A stretch of 64,000 bases of DNA from Streptomyces sp. CB02366 (GTDB lineage Bacteria > Actinomycetota > Actinomycetes > Streptomycetales > Streptomycetaceae): NCBI RefSeq assembly GCF_001905905.1, contig NZ_LIVT01000001.1, positions 1,099,952-1,163,951 on the forward strand, read 5' to 3'. A model generated the notes under the pieces. It saw only the letters and a list, made by a program, of their open reading frames with translations. It did not search any database and had not been told where the DNA came from. Below are positions 51,106 through 59,686 of the stretch, piece after piece. How positions within the stretch are numbered: position 1 is the first letter of the stretch; each line of letters begins with the position of its first letter. Made by a program: the position numbers and the translations under genes.

Positions 51106-53673
51106 ATGACGCAGCGGGCACTCGATTCCTCCGGAGGACAGACCCCCGGACGCGGGGAGCACTCCCCCGACACCTCCCGGTCCTCCCGGAACCCCCCGGC
51201 CTCGCGGCAGGCCGGGATCGACGCGGGGGCGGAACTCGATCCCGTCCACCCCGTGGACCCGCCGCCGGCCCGCCGGTCCGCGGGGCTGAGCGCCGCCGAG
51301 GTCGCCGAACGGGTCGCCCGCGGCGAGGTCAACGACGTCCCCGTACGCTCCTCCCGGTCGGTCGCCGAGATCGTCCGGGCCAACGTCTTCACCCGGTTCA
51401 ACCTGATCATCGGCGTGCTCTGGGTGATCATGCTGTTCGTCGCGCCGATCCAGGACAGCCTCTTCGGTTTCGTGATCGTCGCCAACACCGGCATCGGCAT
51501 CATCCAGGAGTGGCGGGCCAAGAGGACCCTGGACAGCCTCGCGGTGATCGGCGAGGCGAAGCCGACCGTGCGCCGCGACGGGGTGGCCGCCGAGATCTCC
51601 ACCTCCGGGATCGTCCTCGGCGACCTCGTCGAGCTGGGCCCGGGCGACAAGGTCGTCGTGGACGGCACGGTCGCGGAGGCCGACAGTCTGGAGATCGACG
51701 AGTCGCTGCTCACCGGCGAGGCCGACCCGGTGGTCAAGCGGGCCGGCGACCAGGTGATGTCCGGCAGCTTCGTCGTGGCGGGCGGCGGGGCGTTCACCGC
51801 GACCAAGGTGGGCCGCGAGGCGTACGCGGCGCAGCTCGCGGAGGAGGCGTCACGCTTCACGCTCGTCCACTCCGAGCTGCGCAGCGGCATCAGCACGATC
51901 CTGAAGTACGTCACCTGGATGATGGTTCCGACCGCGATCGGGCTGATCATCAGCCAGCTCGTCGTGAAGGACACCGACTTCAAGGACTCCGTCGCCCGGA
52001 CCGTCGGCGGCATCGTCCCGATGATCCCCGAGGGCCTGGTCCTGCTCACGTCGGTGGCCTTCGCCATCGGGGTCGTACGGCTCGGCCGCAAGCAGTGCCT
52101 GGTGCAGGAGCTGCCCGCCATCGAGGGGCTCGCCCGGGTGGACGTGGTCTGCCTGGACAAGACGGGCACGCTCACCGAGGGCGGCATGGACGTCAGCGAG
52201 GTCCGGCCGCTGAACGGGGGCGACGAGGCGTACGTCCAGCGGGTGCTGCGGGCCTTCGGCTCCTCGGACTCCCGGCCCAACGCCAGCCTCCAGGCCATCG
52301 TCGACGCGTACCCGGCGGACGGCGGGGACGCCGGAGGCAGCGGCGCGGACGGCGGCGGCACGGGGACCGGTGACGCGGAGGCGTGGACGGTCACCGACGC
52401 GATGCCGTTCTCCTCGGCGCGCAAGTACAGCGGCGCCGCGTTCACCGAGGCGGACGGGACGGCCTCCGCCTGGCTGCTCGGCGCCCCCGACGTCCTGCTG
52501 TCCGAGGGCGACCCGGTCCTCGGGCAGATCGAACAGCTCAACGAGCAGGGCCTGCGGGTGCTCCTGCTGGCCCGCGTCCCGGGCGGCGCGCCGGCCGCGC
52601 CCGGCGCGGCCGACGAGGCCGTCCCCACCGCCCTGGTCGTCCTGGAGCAGCGGCTGCGCCCGGACGCGGGCGACACGCTCGCGTACTTCGCGGACCAGCA
52701 CGTGGCCGCCAAGGTCATCTCCGGCGACAACGCGGTCTCGGTCGGCGCGGTCGCCGGGAAGCTGGGCCTGGCGGGCGCGGAGAACACGCTGGACGCCCGC
52801 CGGCTGCCGAGCGACCCGGACAAGATGGCCACGGCCATGGAGCGGAACGCGGTCTTCGGCCGGGTCACCCCGCAGCAGAAGCGGGAGATGGTGGCCGCCC
52901 TCCAGTCGCGCGGCCACACGGTCGCGATGACCGGAGACGGCGTGAACGACGTCCTCGCGCTCAAGGACGCGGACATCGGCGTCTCGATGGGCTCGGGCTC
53001 GGAGGCGACGCGCGCGGTGGCGCAGATCGTGCTGCTGAACAACAGCTTCGCGACGCTGCCCTCGGTGGTGGCCGAGGGCCGCCGGGTGATCGGCAACATC
53101 ACCCGCGTCGCGACGCTCTTCCTGACGAAGACGGTCTACTCGGTGCTGCTGGCGATCCTGGTGGTCTGCACCCAGGTGGAGTACCCGTTCCTGCCGAGGC
53201 ACCTGACCCTGCTGTCGACGCTGACCATCGGCGTCCCGGCGTTCTTCCTGGCCCTCGCGCCGAACAAGGAGCGCGCCCGGCCCCACTTCGTACGGCGCGT
53301 CATGCGGTACGCGATCCCCTCGGGCGTCCTCGCGGCGGCGTCCACCTTCGCCACGTACCTGCTGGCCCGCCACCACTACTCCGGGGCGGGCGCGCTGGAG
53401 GCCGAGACGAGCGCGGCGACGCTGACGCTGTTCCTGGTCTCGATGTACGTCCTGGCGATCATCGCCCGCCCCTACACCTGGTGGCGCGTGGCCCTGGTGG
53501 CGGCGATGGGGCTCGGCTTCCTGATCGTGCTCGTGGTGCCGTGGCTCCAGGACTTCTTCGCGCTGAGGCTGGTGGGCACGGTGATGCCGTGGGCGGCGGT
53601 CGGCGTCGCGGCGGCGGCGGCCGTCCTGCTGGAGTTCGTCTGGCGCTGGGTGGGGCGGCGCTTCGGGGCGTAG
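51106..53673 (+). CDS. HAD-IC family P-type cation-transporting ATPase
   Basis: An 855-residue P-type ATPase. Actuator motif ESLLTGEADP, phosphorylation motif VCLDKTGTLTEGG (Asp-351), nucleotide-domain FSSARKYSGAAF, hinge VAMTGDGVNDVLALKDADIG and about ten membrane helices are present. Ion-site helix 4 reads MIPEGLVLLTSVAFAIG, with Pro-Glu-Gly, as in calcium/magnesium-type (P2/P3-like) pumps and unlike CPC heavy-metal pumps. A Gly/Asp-rich loop (about 405-425) is inserted in the nucleotide domain. The transported ion is unproven. A terminator follows. Confidence 0.92.
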   Translation: MTQRALDSSGGQTPGRGEHSPDTSRSSRNPPASRQAGIDAGAELDPVHPVDPPPARRSAGLSAAEVAERVARGEVNDVPVRSSRSVAEIVRANVFTRFNLIIGVLWVIMLFVAPIQDSLFGFVIVANTGIGIIQEWRAKRTLDSLAVIGEAKPTVRRDGVAAEISTSGIVLGDLVELGPGDKVVVDGTVAEADSLEIDESLLTGEADPVVKRAGDQVMSGSFVVAGGGAFTATKVGREAYAAQLAEEASRFTLVHSELRSGISTILKYVTWMMVPTAIGLIISQLVVKDTDFKDSVARTVGGIVPMIPEGLVLLTSVAFAIGVVRLGRKQCLVQELPAIEGLARVDVVCLDKTGTLTEGGMDVSEVRPLNGGDEAYVQRVLRAFGSSDSRPNASLQAIVDAYPADGGDAGGSGADGGGTGTGDAEAWTVTDAMPFSSARKYSGAAFTEADGTASAWLLGAPDVLLSEGDPVLGQIEQLNEQGLRVLLLARVPGGAPAAPGAADEAVPTALVVLEQRLRPDAGDTLAYFADQHVAAKVISGDNAVSVGAVAGKLGLAGAENTLDARRLPSDPDKMATAMERNAVFGRVTPQQKREMVAALQSRGHTVAMTGDGVNDVLALKDADIGVSMGSGSEATRAVAQIVLLNNSFATLPSVVAEGRRVIGNITRVATLFLTKTVYSVLLAILVVCTQVEYPFLPRHLTLLSTLTIGVPAFFLALAPNKERARPHFVRRVMRYAIPSGVLAAASTFATYLLARHHYSGAGALEAETSAATLTLFLVSMYVLAIIARPYTWWRVALVAAMGLGFLIVLVVPWLQDFFALRLVGTVMPWAAVGVAAAAAVLLEFVWRWVGRRFGA

Positions 53674-53685
53674 GGGCGGCCACGG

Positions 53686-53737
53686 ACACGGAGAAGCCCC
53701 CGGGAGGACCGCCGTCCTCCCGGGGGCTTCTCCGTGT
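53686..53737. terminator. Long bidirectional terminator
   Basis: A 24-bp perfect stem (inner part CCCCCGGGAGGAC / GTCCTCCCGGGGG) with loop CGCC between the convergent P-type ATPase and secreted-protein genes; the stem begins ACACGG and ends CCGTGT. Confidence 0.92.
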
Positions 53738-53748
53738 GCCCGCGGTGA

Positions 53749-54606
53749 CTACTTCACGTCGAGGTAGTCACCGGCGGCCGAGACGGCCGGGGTGCTCGGC
53801 GTGCCGACGAAGCTGTAGCGCCAGTGACCGTCGGCCGAGGCCTTGACGGTGGTCTTCAGGGCGCCGGTCGAGCTGGTCTTGACGGTCTTGACCGTCGTGT
53901 AGCTCTTGGCGCCCTTCTTCTTGAACTGGAGCTTCACGGACTGGCCGCTGTAGCCCTTGTACGTGCCGGTCTCCCAGTTCGCACGGGTCAGCTTGCCGGT
54001 GACCGTGATGGTCTTGCCCTTCTTCACCGGCTCCGGCGAGGCGTTCACGGTCAGCTTCGAGAACCGCTGGACGCGGACCTTGGAGGCGGTCTCCCGCAAG
54101 ACCTCCTCGTCGTCGTTGGCGACGGCGACGGCGCCGACGCGCCACCAGGTCGCGTCCGAGTTGATCAGGAAGGCGGGGTCGAGGGTGATGGTGCCCTTGC
54201 AGGTCGTGGTGGTGGCGTTGACCGCCTTGCAGGAGATCGACTTCTCGTTCGGGTCGAAGCCGAAGCTGTCCTCGTCGTCGAGGGACGAGCCGATCCAGAG
54301 GAACGCGGCGGCCCCGGCGATGCCGGAGTCGTCGGTGGCCGTCACGGTGTAGGGCACCGTCTGCTTCGACTTGGTGCCGACCGCGATCGGCTTGCCGCCG
54401 TTGACGACCGCCGAGGTGATCGTGCCGTTGCCGTACGCGGTGGCGGCGAAGGCACGCTGCGACTTCTCCCCGGCCGAGGGCTGGGGGGCGGTGAAGCCGC
54501 GGTCCACGGTCCAGGAGCGACCGTCATCGGCCTGCGCGGCCGGTACTGCGAAAGCGGAAAGGGCCAGGGCGCCGGTGACGGCGGCCACGGTGGCACGAAT
54601 ACGCAT
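53749..54606 (-). CDS. Secreted protein, paralogue of the protein at 10897-11679
   Basis: A 285-residue exported protein. Signal peptide: IRATVAAVTGALALSAFAVP, cleavage after about AQA. Mature part: an N-terminal segment without a counterpart, then AVVNGGKPIAVGTKSKQ, a central region with two cysteines (KSISCKAVNATTTTCKG) and a C-terminal beta-sandwich (LTVNASPEPVKKGKTITVTG, RANWETGTYKGYSGQSVKLQ). The match to the other copy is high in the last 100 residues. Function unknown; probably a wall- or medium-exposed protein. ATG at 54606. Confidence 0.82.
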   Translation of the reverse strand: MRIRATVAAVTGALALSAFAVPAAQADDGRSWTVDRGFTAPQPSAGEKSQRAFAATAYGNGTITSAVVNGGKPIAVGTKSKQTVPYTVTATDDSGIAGAAAFLWIGSSLDDEDSFGFDPNEKSISCKAVNATTTTCKGTITLDPAFLINSDATWWRVGAVAVANDDEEVLRETASKVRVQRFSKLTVNASPEPVKKGKTITVTGKLTRANWETGTYKGYSGQSVKLQFKKKGAKSYTTVKTVKTSSTGALKTTVKASADGHWRYSFVGTPSTPAVSAAGDYLDVK

Positions 54607-54797
54607 GTGTCCCCAAGTGGAGAAGGGGCCCCGGGGCGCGCTCGTGTCGTCAGCCCGGCGGGGCCCATCTGATCCATGAGCCTCTTGGCTCACTGGAACA
54701 GACATGCGAACCAGGTGAACGGTTGTACATCTCCATGACTTTTCTGTGAAGCCGCCCGGTCCGCGTGCCGCCGCCCCCCGGCCCCCTCCGGGCCGGC

Positions 54798-57700
54798 TCA
54801 GTCGAACCAGCGGTCCCGGGCCAGTTCGTCCGTCCGGGACGGGTCCTCCAGCAGGGCCGCGACCTCGAAGCGGCGGGGCCACTGGCCCGCCGCCCAGGCC
54901 AGGCCGGCCGCCACGCCCTCCAGGGTGGCGGCGTGGACGGTGCCGTCCGGGGTGCGGCGCCAGTCCAGTTCGACGCCGCCCGCGCGCAGTTCGGTGTGCT
55001 CGACGTACGTTTCCGGGGTGCCGGGGCCCAGCAGGACGCGGACGGAGTCCGGTACGCGGTGCTCCTCGCCCTCACCGGTGACGTCCGCCTCGACCGTCTC
55101 GCCGAGGCGGCGCACCTGGAGCAGGTCGGCCAGGTCGGCGGCGCGGGACGGGGCGACCGGGAGCAGGGGGAGGCCCTCGGCGAGGGGCAGCACGTCGGGG
55201 GCGTCCGCGATCACGGCGTCGGCCGCGTCGACCACCACCACCTCGCCGTCCACCACGGCCCGCAGCTCGTCCGGCAGCGTCACCCGGTCCGGGTCCAGGT
55301 CGGCCAGCGCCGTGTAGAGGGCGTGCAGGTGTACGGGGGTGACGGGGCGGTCCTCGTCGGCGAGGCGGCCCAGCAGTTCGGCCGCGCCGCCCGGTTCGTC
55401 CAGGAGGGCGTCCACCGAGGTCCGCACGCCGAGGGCCCGCAGCACCTCGACGTCCTCGAAGCCGGTGGCGTCCACCGCGTCGTAGAGCCCGGCCAGCCGG
55501 GGGTCGCCGCCCGCCGCGCGCAGTCCGGCCGGGCGGCGGCCGTCCAGCACGGGGTGGTCGCGCAGCCACCACGCGGTGTACGGGCGCACGGACCGCGTGG
55601 TGCCGTCCGGGAGCAGCACCCGTACCGGCTGGGTCAGCGCGTCGCGCAACGGCGGCCGCGCCAGCATCGCGAGCGCCTGCGGCCAGGCGCCGTCGTCCAC
55701 CAGGTCCAGGTCCCGTACGGCGACGATCTCGGTGGCGACGGGCGGCACCGGGGTCTCGGGCAGCTGGTCGAGCAGGTCCTCGCACCACACGTCGACGGCG
55801 TCCAGCAGTCCGGCGTCGTCGGGTTCGGCGAAGTCGCCGTCGCGGGGGTCCAGTTCGTCCGGGTCGAGGACGACGTCGGTGGCCCGCACGAGGGCGAAGG
55901 CGGCGAGCACCCCGCAGGCGGTGAGCGGGGCTTCGCCCCATCGGTCGGCCAACTCCTGGTCGATGAAACCCAGTTCCCCCTCCCGCATGATCTGCGCGAA
56001 CGGGCTGCCGGGGAGGACGAGTTCGCCCGCCGGGGCCGGTTCGCCGTCCTCGTCGGGGAGGGCGAGCGCGCCGAGCCAGGGTTCGTCGCCGGGGCCGAGT
56101 TCGGCGTCGCGCACCAGGGTGAGGACGGTCTCCGCCAGTTCGTCGGCGTCGAGCGCGTCCTCGTCCCAGATCTCGCCCGCGTCGAGCGATCCCGCGACGG
56201 CCGCCCGCACCTGAGGGGTCGTCAGCACGGCGCGGGGGGTGGCGGGCAGGGACCCGAGCTTCTCCAGCAGGGGGTGGGCGGCGTCGGGGTGGGCGACCTT
56301 GAGGCCGAGCCGGGAGAGCCGGGCGAGCAGGGGGCCGGTGAGCGCGTCCGGGAGGGGCAGCAGGACCTGGCGCGGTCCGATCACGGTGCGCGGCGGGCGG
56401 TCCGCCCGCTCGTCCTCCGGGTCGCCCGCGAGCGGGACGGGGAGGCCGGTGAGCCGGTCGGGGTCGGTGCCCGCGAGGCTGTCGTAGAGCCTGCGCCACC
56501 AGGCGGGGTCGCGTTCCAGTCCGGCGAGGCGGTCGATCGCCTCGGTCAGCGGAACCCGGGCCACCCCGAGGGTGCGCAGCTCGGTGCGCCGCTCCAGACC
56601 GGCGGGCAGCAGGCAGGGCAGCACCTCGGCGAGCACCCGTACGGTCCCGGCCCCGACGCCCTCCACGACCTCGGCCTCCACGGGCCGCAGGGCCGAGGCG
56701 GTGTCCTGCGCACGGTCGCGGTCCTCTTCCCAGTCGTCCCCCCAGCCCTCCCGGTCGGCCTCGGGGTCGCGGGGCGCGGCGGGCTCCAGGAACGCGATCC
56801 GGGGCAGCCGGTCCAGGACCGCCGCGCGCAGGGCCCCGTCGAGGCCGCCCTTGCCGAGCCGGCCGGGCACCAGGTCGATGGTCCCGGTGGACACCGGCCG
56901 CCAGCCGCCCAGCAGCTCGGCGTAGGCGTCGGCCGCCCGCTCCACCAGGAAGTCGGTGAGCGGCCCCGGCGCGGGGTGCCTGCGGGCGGTGTCCAGCGGG
57001 AAGGAGGCGATGAGCAGGGCGGGGACGCCGAGCGGTTCGTCGGTCGGCGTCGGGGCGTGCACGACGGGGGCCGTACGGGGGTGGAGCGGGGCGCCCTCCT
57101 CGTCGACCGGGACCGCCCAGGTCACCGACCAGTGCGGGCGCAGCCGCTCCTCGACCGGGCGGTCGGCGAGCAGGGCGGGCTCGACGGGTCCGTGGCGGAA
57201 GACGGTGCGCCAGCGGTTCAGCCCGTGGGCGGTGTCGTCGATGTGGATGTACGGGCCGTGGACCGAGCGGGTCAGGGTCCGCGTCCCGTCCGGGGTCTCG
57301 ACGACGACCTCGTCCAGGCCGGGCAGCGTGAGCAGCAGCGCGTCGTCCACGGCGGCCAGCAGCCGGGTCGCCAGGTCCTCGGCGGTGCCGTCGCGCAGGG
57401 GCAGCACGACGACGGTGTCGTACCCCTGGGGCGCCGAGCCCTCGGCGGGCAGCGGCAGCCGCAGCAGCGGTACGTGCCCGTCGCGGCGGCGCAGTTCGTC
57501 ACCGAGGCCGGGGGAGCCGACGGCCGCCTGACGGGCCAGTTCGCGGGCCTCTGCCAGCGACCAGCGGACCCCGCCGTGGACGCCGAGGACGGCGGGCTCG
57601 TCGCTGACCGCGAGGACGGCGGCGAACCCGACGCCGAAGCGGCCCACGGCGGACTCGTGGCCCTCGCGCTTGGCGGAGGCCCGCAGGGTGGACAGGGACT

Positions 57701-58007
57701 CCACGCCGGTGGCGTCGAGCGGGGCCCCGGTGTTGGCGGCGGCCAGGACGCAGCGGCCGTCCGGGTCGCCGGGGGCGGCGGGGTGCAGGGTGAGGCGGAG
57801 CCGGCCCGGCACGCGGGCGCGGGCGGCGGCGTCGGCGGCGTTCTGGGCCAGTTCGACGACGAGCCGGTCGCGGTAGCCGCCGAGCGCGAGGTCCTCCTCG
57901 GCGTTGGCGTCCTCCCGGAACCGGGCGGGCCCGGCGCCCCACGCGTCGAGCACGCCGCGCCGCAGCCGTGCCGTCCCGAACGGATCGGCCCCCTCGGTCG
58001 CCTTCAT
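54798..58007 (-). CDS. Large sacsin/Hsp90-like ATPase domain protein
   Basis: A 1069-residue cytoplasmic protein. Residues about 20-200 carry a GHKL ATPase: YRDRLVVELAQNAADAAARA (N box), CVLAANTGAPLDATGVESL (G1 region) and VGRFGVGFAAVLAVSD (G2). This is the sacsin N-terminal, HSP90-like type. The remaining 850 residues are acidic, Leu- and Asp-rich and have no recognised domain. Homologues of this length are common in Streptomyces; a chaperone-like or regulatory role is only inferred. ATG at 58007 places the ATPase box at the expected distance. Confidence 0.85.
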   Translation of the reverse strand: MKATEGADPFGTARLRRGVLDAWGAGPARFREDANAEEDLALGGYRDRLVVELAQNAADAAARARVPGRLRLTLHPAAPGDPDGRCVLAAANTGAPLDATGVESLSTLRASAKREGHESAVGRFGVGFAAVLAVSDEPAVLGVHGGVRWSLAEARELARQAAVGSPGLGDELRRRDGHVPLLRLPLPAEGSAPQGYDTVVVLPLRDGTAEDLATRLLAAVDDALLLTLPGLDEVVVETPDGTRTLTRSVHGPYIHIDDTAHGLNRWRTVFRHGPVEPALLADRPVEERLRPHWSVTWAVPVDEEGAPLHPRTAPVVHAPTPTDEPLGVPALLIASFPLDTARRHPAPGPLTDFLVERAADAYAELLGGWRPVSTGTIDLVPGRLGKGGLDGALRAAVLDRLPRIAFLEPAAPRDPEADREGWGDDWEEDRDRAQDTASALRPVEAEVVEGVGAGTVRVLAEVLPCLLPAGLERRTELRTLGVARVPLTEAIDRLAGLERDPAWWRRLYDSLAGTDPDRLTGLPVPLAGDPEDERADRPPRTVIGPRQVLLPLPDALTGPLLARLSRLGLKVAHPDAAHPLLEKLGSLPATPRAVLTTPQVRAAVAGSLDAGEIWDEDALDADELAETVLTLVRDAELGPGDEPWLGALALPDEDGEPAPAGELVLPGSPFAQIMREGELGFIDQELADRWGEAPLTACGVLAAFALVRATDVVLDPDELDPRDGDFAEPDDAGLLDAVDVWCEDLLDQLPETPVPPVATEIVAVRDLDLVDDGAWPQALAMLARPPLRDALTQPVRVLLPDGTTRSVRPYTAWWLRDHPVLDGRRPAGLRAAGGDPRLAGLYDAVDATGFEDVEVLRALGVRTSVDALLDEPGGAAELLGRLADEDRPVTPVHLHALYTALADLDPDRVTLPDELRAVVDGEVVVVDAADAVIADAPDVLPLAEGLPLLPVAPSRAADLADLLQVRRLGETVEADVTGEGEEHRVPDSVRVLLGPGTPETYVEHTELRAGGVELDWRRTPDGTVHAATLEGVAAGLAWAAGQWPRRFEVAALLEDPSRTDELARDRWFD

Positions 58008-58360
58008 GCTCACGCTCTCGACTCCGTTCGGTGAGGGGAGGCCGTGGTGCCCCTGCGGCCCAGTGTGCGCCCGAAGGTACCGCGCGTGCCGCGCCGAGGG
58101 CGTACGACGCCCGCCCGGCGCTCGGCGATCCGGGCCTTTCCGGCCGGCCCGGCGCTCACGGCGGCCGGGGCGACCCGGCCTGTCCGGCGTCCGGGGACGG
58201 AACCCCCGGCGGGGGCGTTTCACGCCCGTCCGGCGGTGGAGGACGGAACCCCCCGGGCGGGGCGGACGGCGCGCAGACAGGGCTCCGGGGCCCGGCGCCT
58301 CGATACGGCCCCCGGCGGTCCCCGGGCGCCGCACGCCCGGCCCCCCGGCGGGCGGGGGCG
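58008..58360. repeat. REP-like GC-rich intergenic palindromes
   Basis: A 353-bp non-coding stretch between two minus-strand genes. GGACGGAACCCCCGGCGGGG (58195-58214) and GGACGGAACCCCCCGGGCGG (near 58243) repeat each other, with a TTTCACGCCCGTCCGGCGG unit between them, and several short palindromes such as GGCCGGCC occur. This resembles repetitive extragenic palindromes of Streptomyces. Confidence 0.5.
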
Positions 58361-59293
58361 TCAGGAGTGGCCCAGGTCCTCCGACAGCCCGTCCGGCTCG
58401 TCCGGGACCGAGCCGCCGCCCCGCTCCGCCCGCAGCGTGTACGCGTCCACCCGCATCGTGTCCAGCGCGTGCGGGGCCGGCTTCGGCGGGGTGGGCATCA
58501 CCGCGGCCTCGGAGTGCCCGCCGCACCCGTACGCCAGCGACACCACGTGCCCGTCCGCCGGGCCGAACTCGTTCGCGCACACCCCGAACGCCTGCTTCAG
58601 CGACCCCGCCATCGGGATCAGGAACGCACAGCTCACACACGTCGCCGGGGCGGCCTGCGCCATCGGCGTCCGCGGGCCGAACGCCTCGTCCCATCGGTCG
58701 GCGGCTTCCATCAGCCCGTACCGGGACAGCACCCGCGCCCGGCGCGTGCCCAGCTCCTCGGCCACCGCGGCGATCGAACCCCGGCTGGTCGCGGCCACCG
58801 GCCGGTCGGTCAGCTCGGCGTCCTCCGCGTCGACGAGCTGCGCCATCTCCTCGGAGACCAGCGAGTTCGGCGGCGGCTCGTCCCCGCCGCTCCAGCCGGG
58901 CTCCAGCCGCAGGTCCTCCGCCTCGGTGGGCAGCAGGTCGCCGGGGCCCATGTCGCCGGGGCGCAGCCGCTCGCTCCACGGCACCCACTCCGGGGCGAGG
59001 AGTGCGTCCGCCCCCGGCAGCAGCACCGTTTCGTCCAGGGTGACGTTCTTCGCGCGGGAGGCCCGCGCCACCGTCACCGCCCAGCGCCAGCCCCGGTAGC
59101 CGGGCTCCTTGGCCTCGAAGTAGTGCGTGACGACGCGGTCCCCCTCGGAGACCACGCCGACATGCTCACCGACCACACCGGGGGCGGCGGCATCCTCGGC
59201 GGCCTCGCGCGCGAGGTCCACCGCCTCGGCGCACAGGCGGTCGGGAACGGGGGGACGGGCCGTACGGCTTCGCGTCGTCGTCGCAGCACTCAC
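58361..59293 (-). CDS. DUF3027-family protein
   Basis: A 310-residue soluble protein of an actinobacterial family. The N-terminal half, with HYFEAKEPGYRGWRWAVTVA and VVLLPG-like ETVLLPGADALLAPEWVPWS, is characteristic of DUF3027. The C-terminal half has a probable metal site, CVSCAF ... CANEF ... YGCGGHSEA. The function is unknown; it is usually monocistronic and chromosomal. GTG at 59293 precedes SAATTTRSR. Confidence 0.85.
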   Translation of the reverse strand: MSAATTTRSRTARPPVPDRLCAEAVDLAREAAEDAAAPGVVGEHVGVVSEGDRVVTHYFEAKEPGYRGWRWAVTVARASRAKNVTLDETVLLPGADALLAPEWVPWSERLRPGDMGPGDLLPTEAEDLRLEPGWSGGDEPPPNSLVSEEMAQLVDAEDAELTDRPVAATSRGSIAAVAEELGTRRARVLSRYGLMEAADRWDEAFGPRTPMAQAAPATCVSCAFLIPMAGSLKQAFGVCANEFGPADGHVVSLAYGCGGHSEAAVMPTPPKPAPHALDTMRVDAYTLRAERGGGSVPDEPDGLSEDLGHS

Positions 59294-59686
59294 AGGTCTT
59301 CGCTTCTCTCCATACGCCAGTCTCACGAGCGCGCCAGCTGCTGGACGATTGTCGTTGCGGCCGGACAAGCCAGACGGGTCGGGGCGGAGCGGACCTGGGG
59401 GCCGCGTCGACGTCCACACCCGTTGTGCCTGCCTCGGGCGCGCCTTCTGCCATCCATTCTGCGGGATCGCGGAGAAGCGTGCGGCCAAGAACAAACGCCG
59501 GTGGCGCGTTAAGCACGCTACCCTCTCCGCCGCTCCGCGCCCACCTGCCCGCCCCAAACGTGCCGTATCCGTTCCCCGGCGGACGCCGGCGCCCGGCTCC
59601 CCCGACAGGGCGTCAACCGGGACGCCCCGCGCGAGTCCGTGACCGATCACCGTTCGAACCCGCCGGGGTTGGGGCACTATGACGAG
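59294..59686. other. Divergent intergenic region between DUF3027 and MFS genes
   Basis: 393 bp without a supported gene; it must carry both promoters. The stretch 59481-59520 (AAGAACAAACGCC) is A/T-richer. No clear operator was found. Confidence 0.4.

Noticed and set aside
54765..58034. A 1089-codon plus-strand open frame
   Set aside because: It is antisense to the sacsin-like gene, with Gly/Arg/Gln-rich sequence and no family motif; high GC third positions create it. Other long antisense frames (6803-9724, 13105-15870, 19537-21921) were rejected for the same reason.
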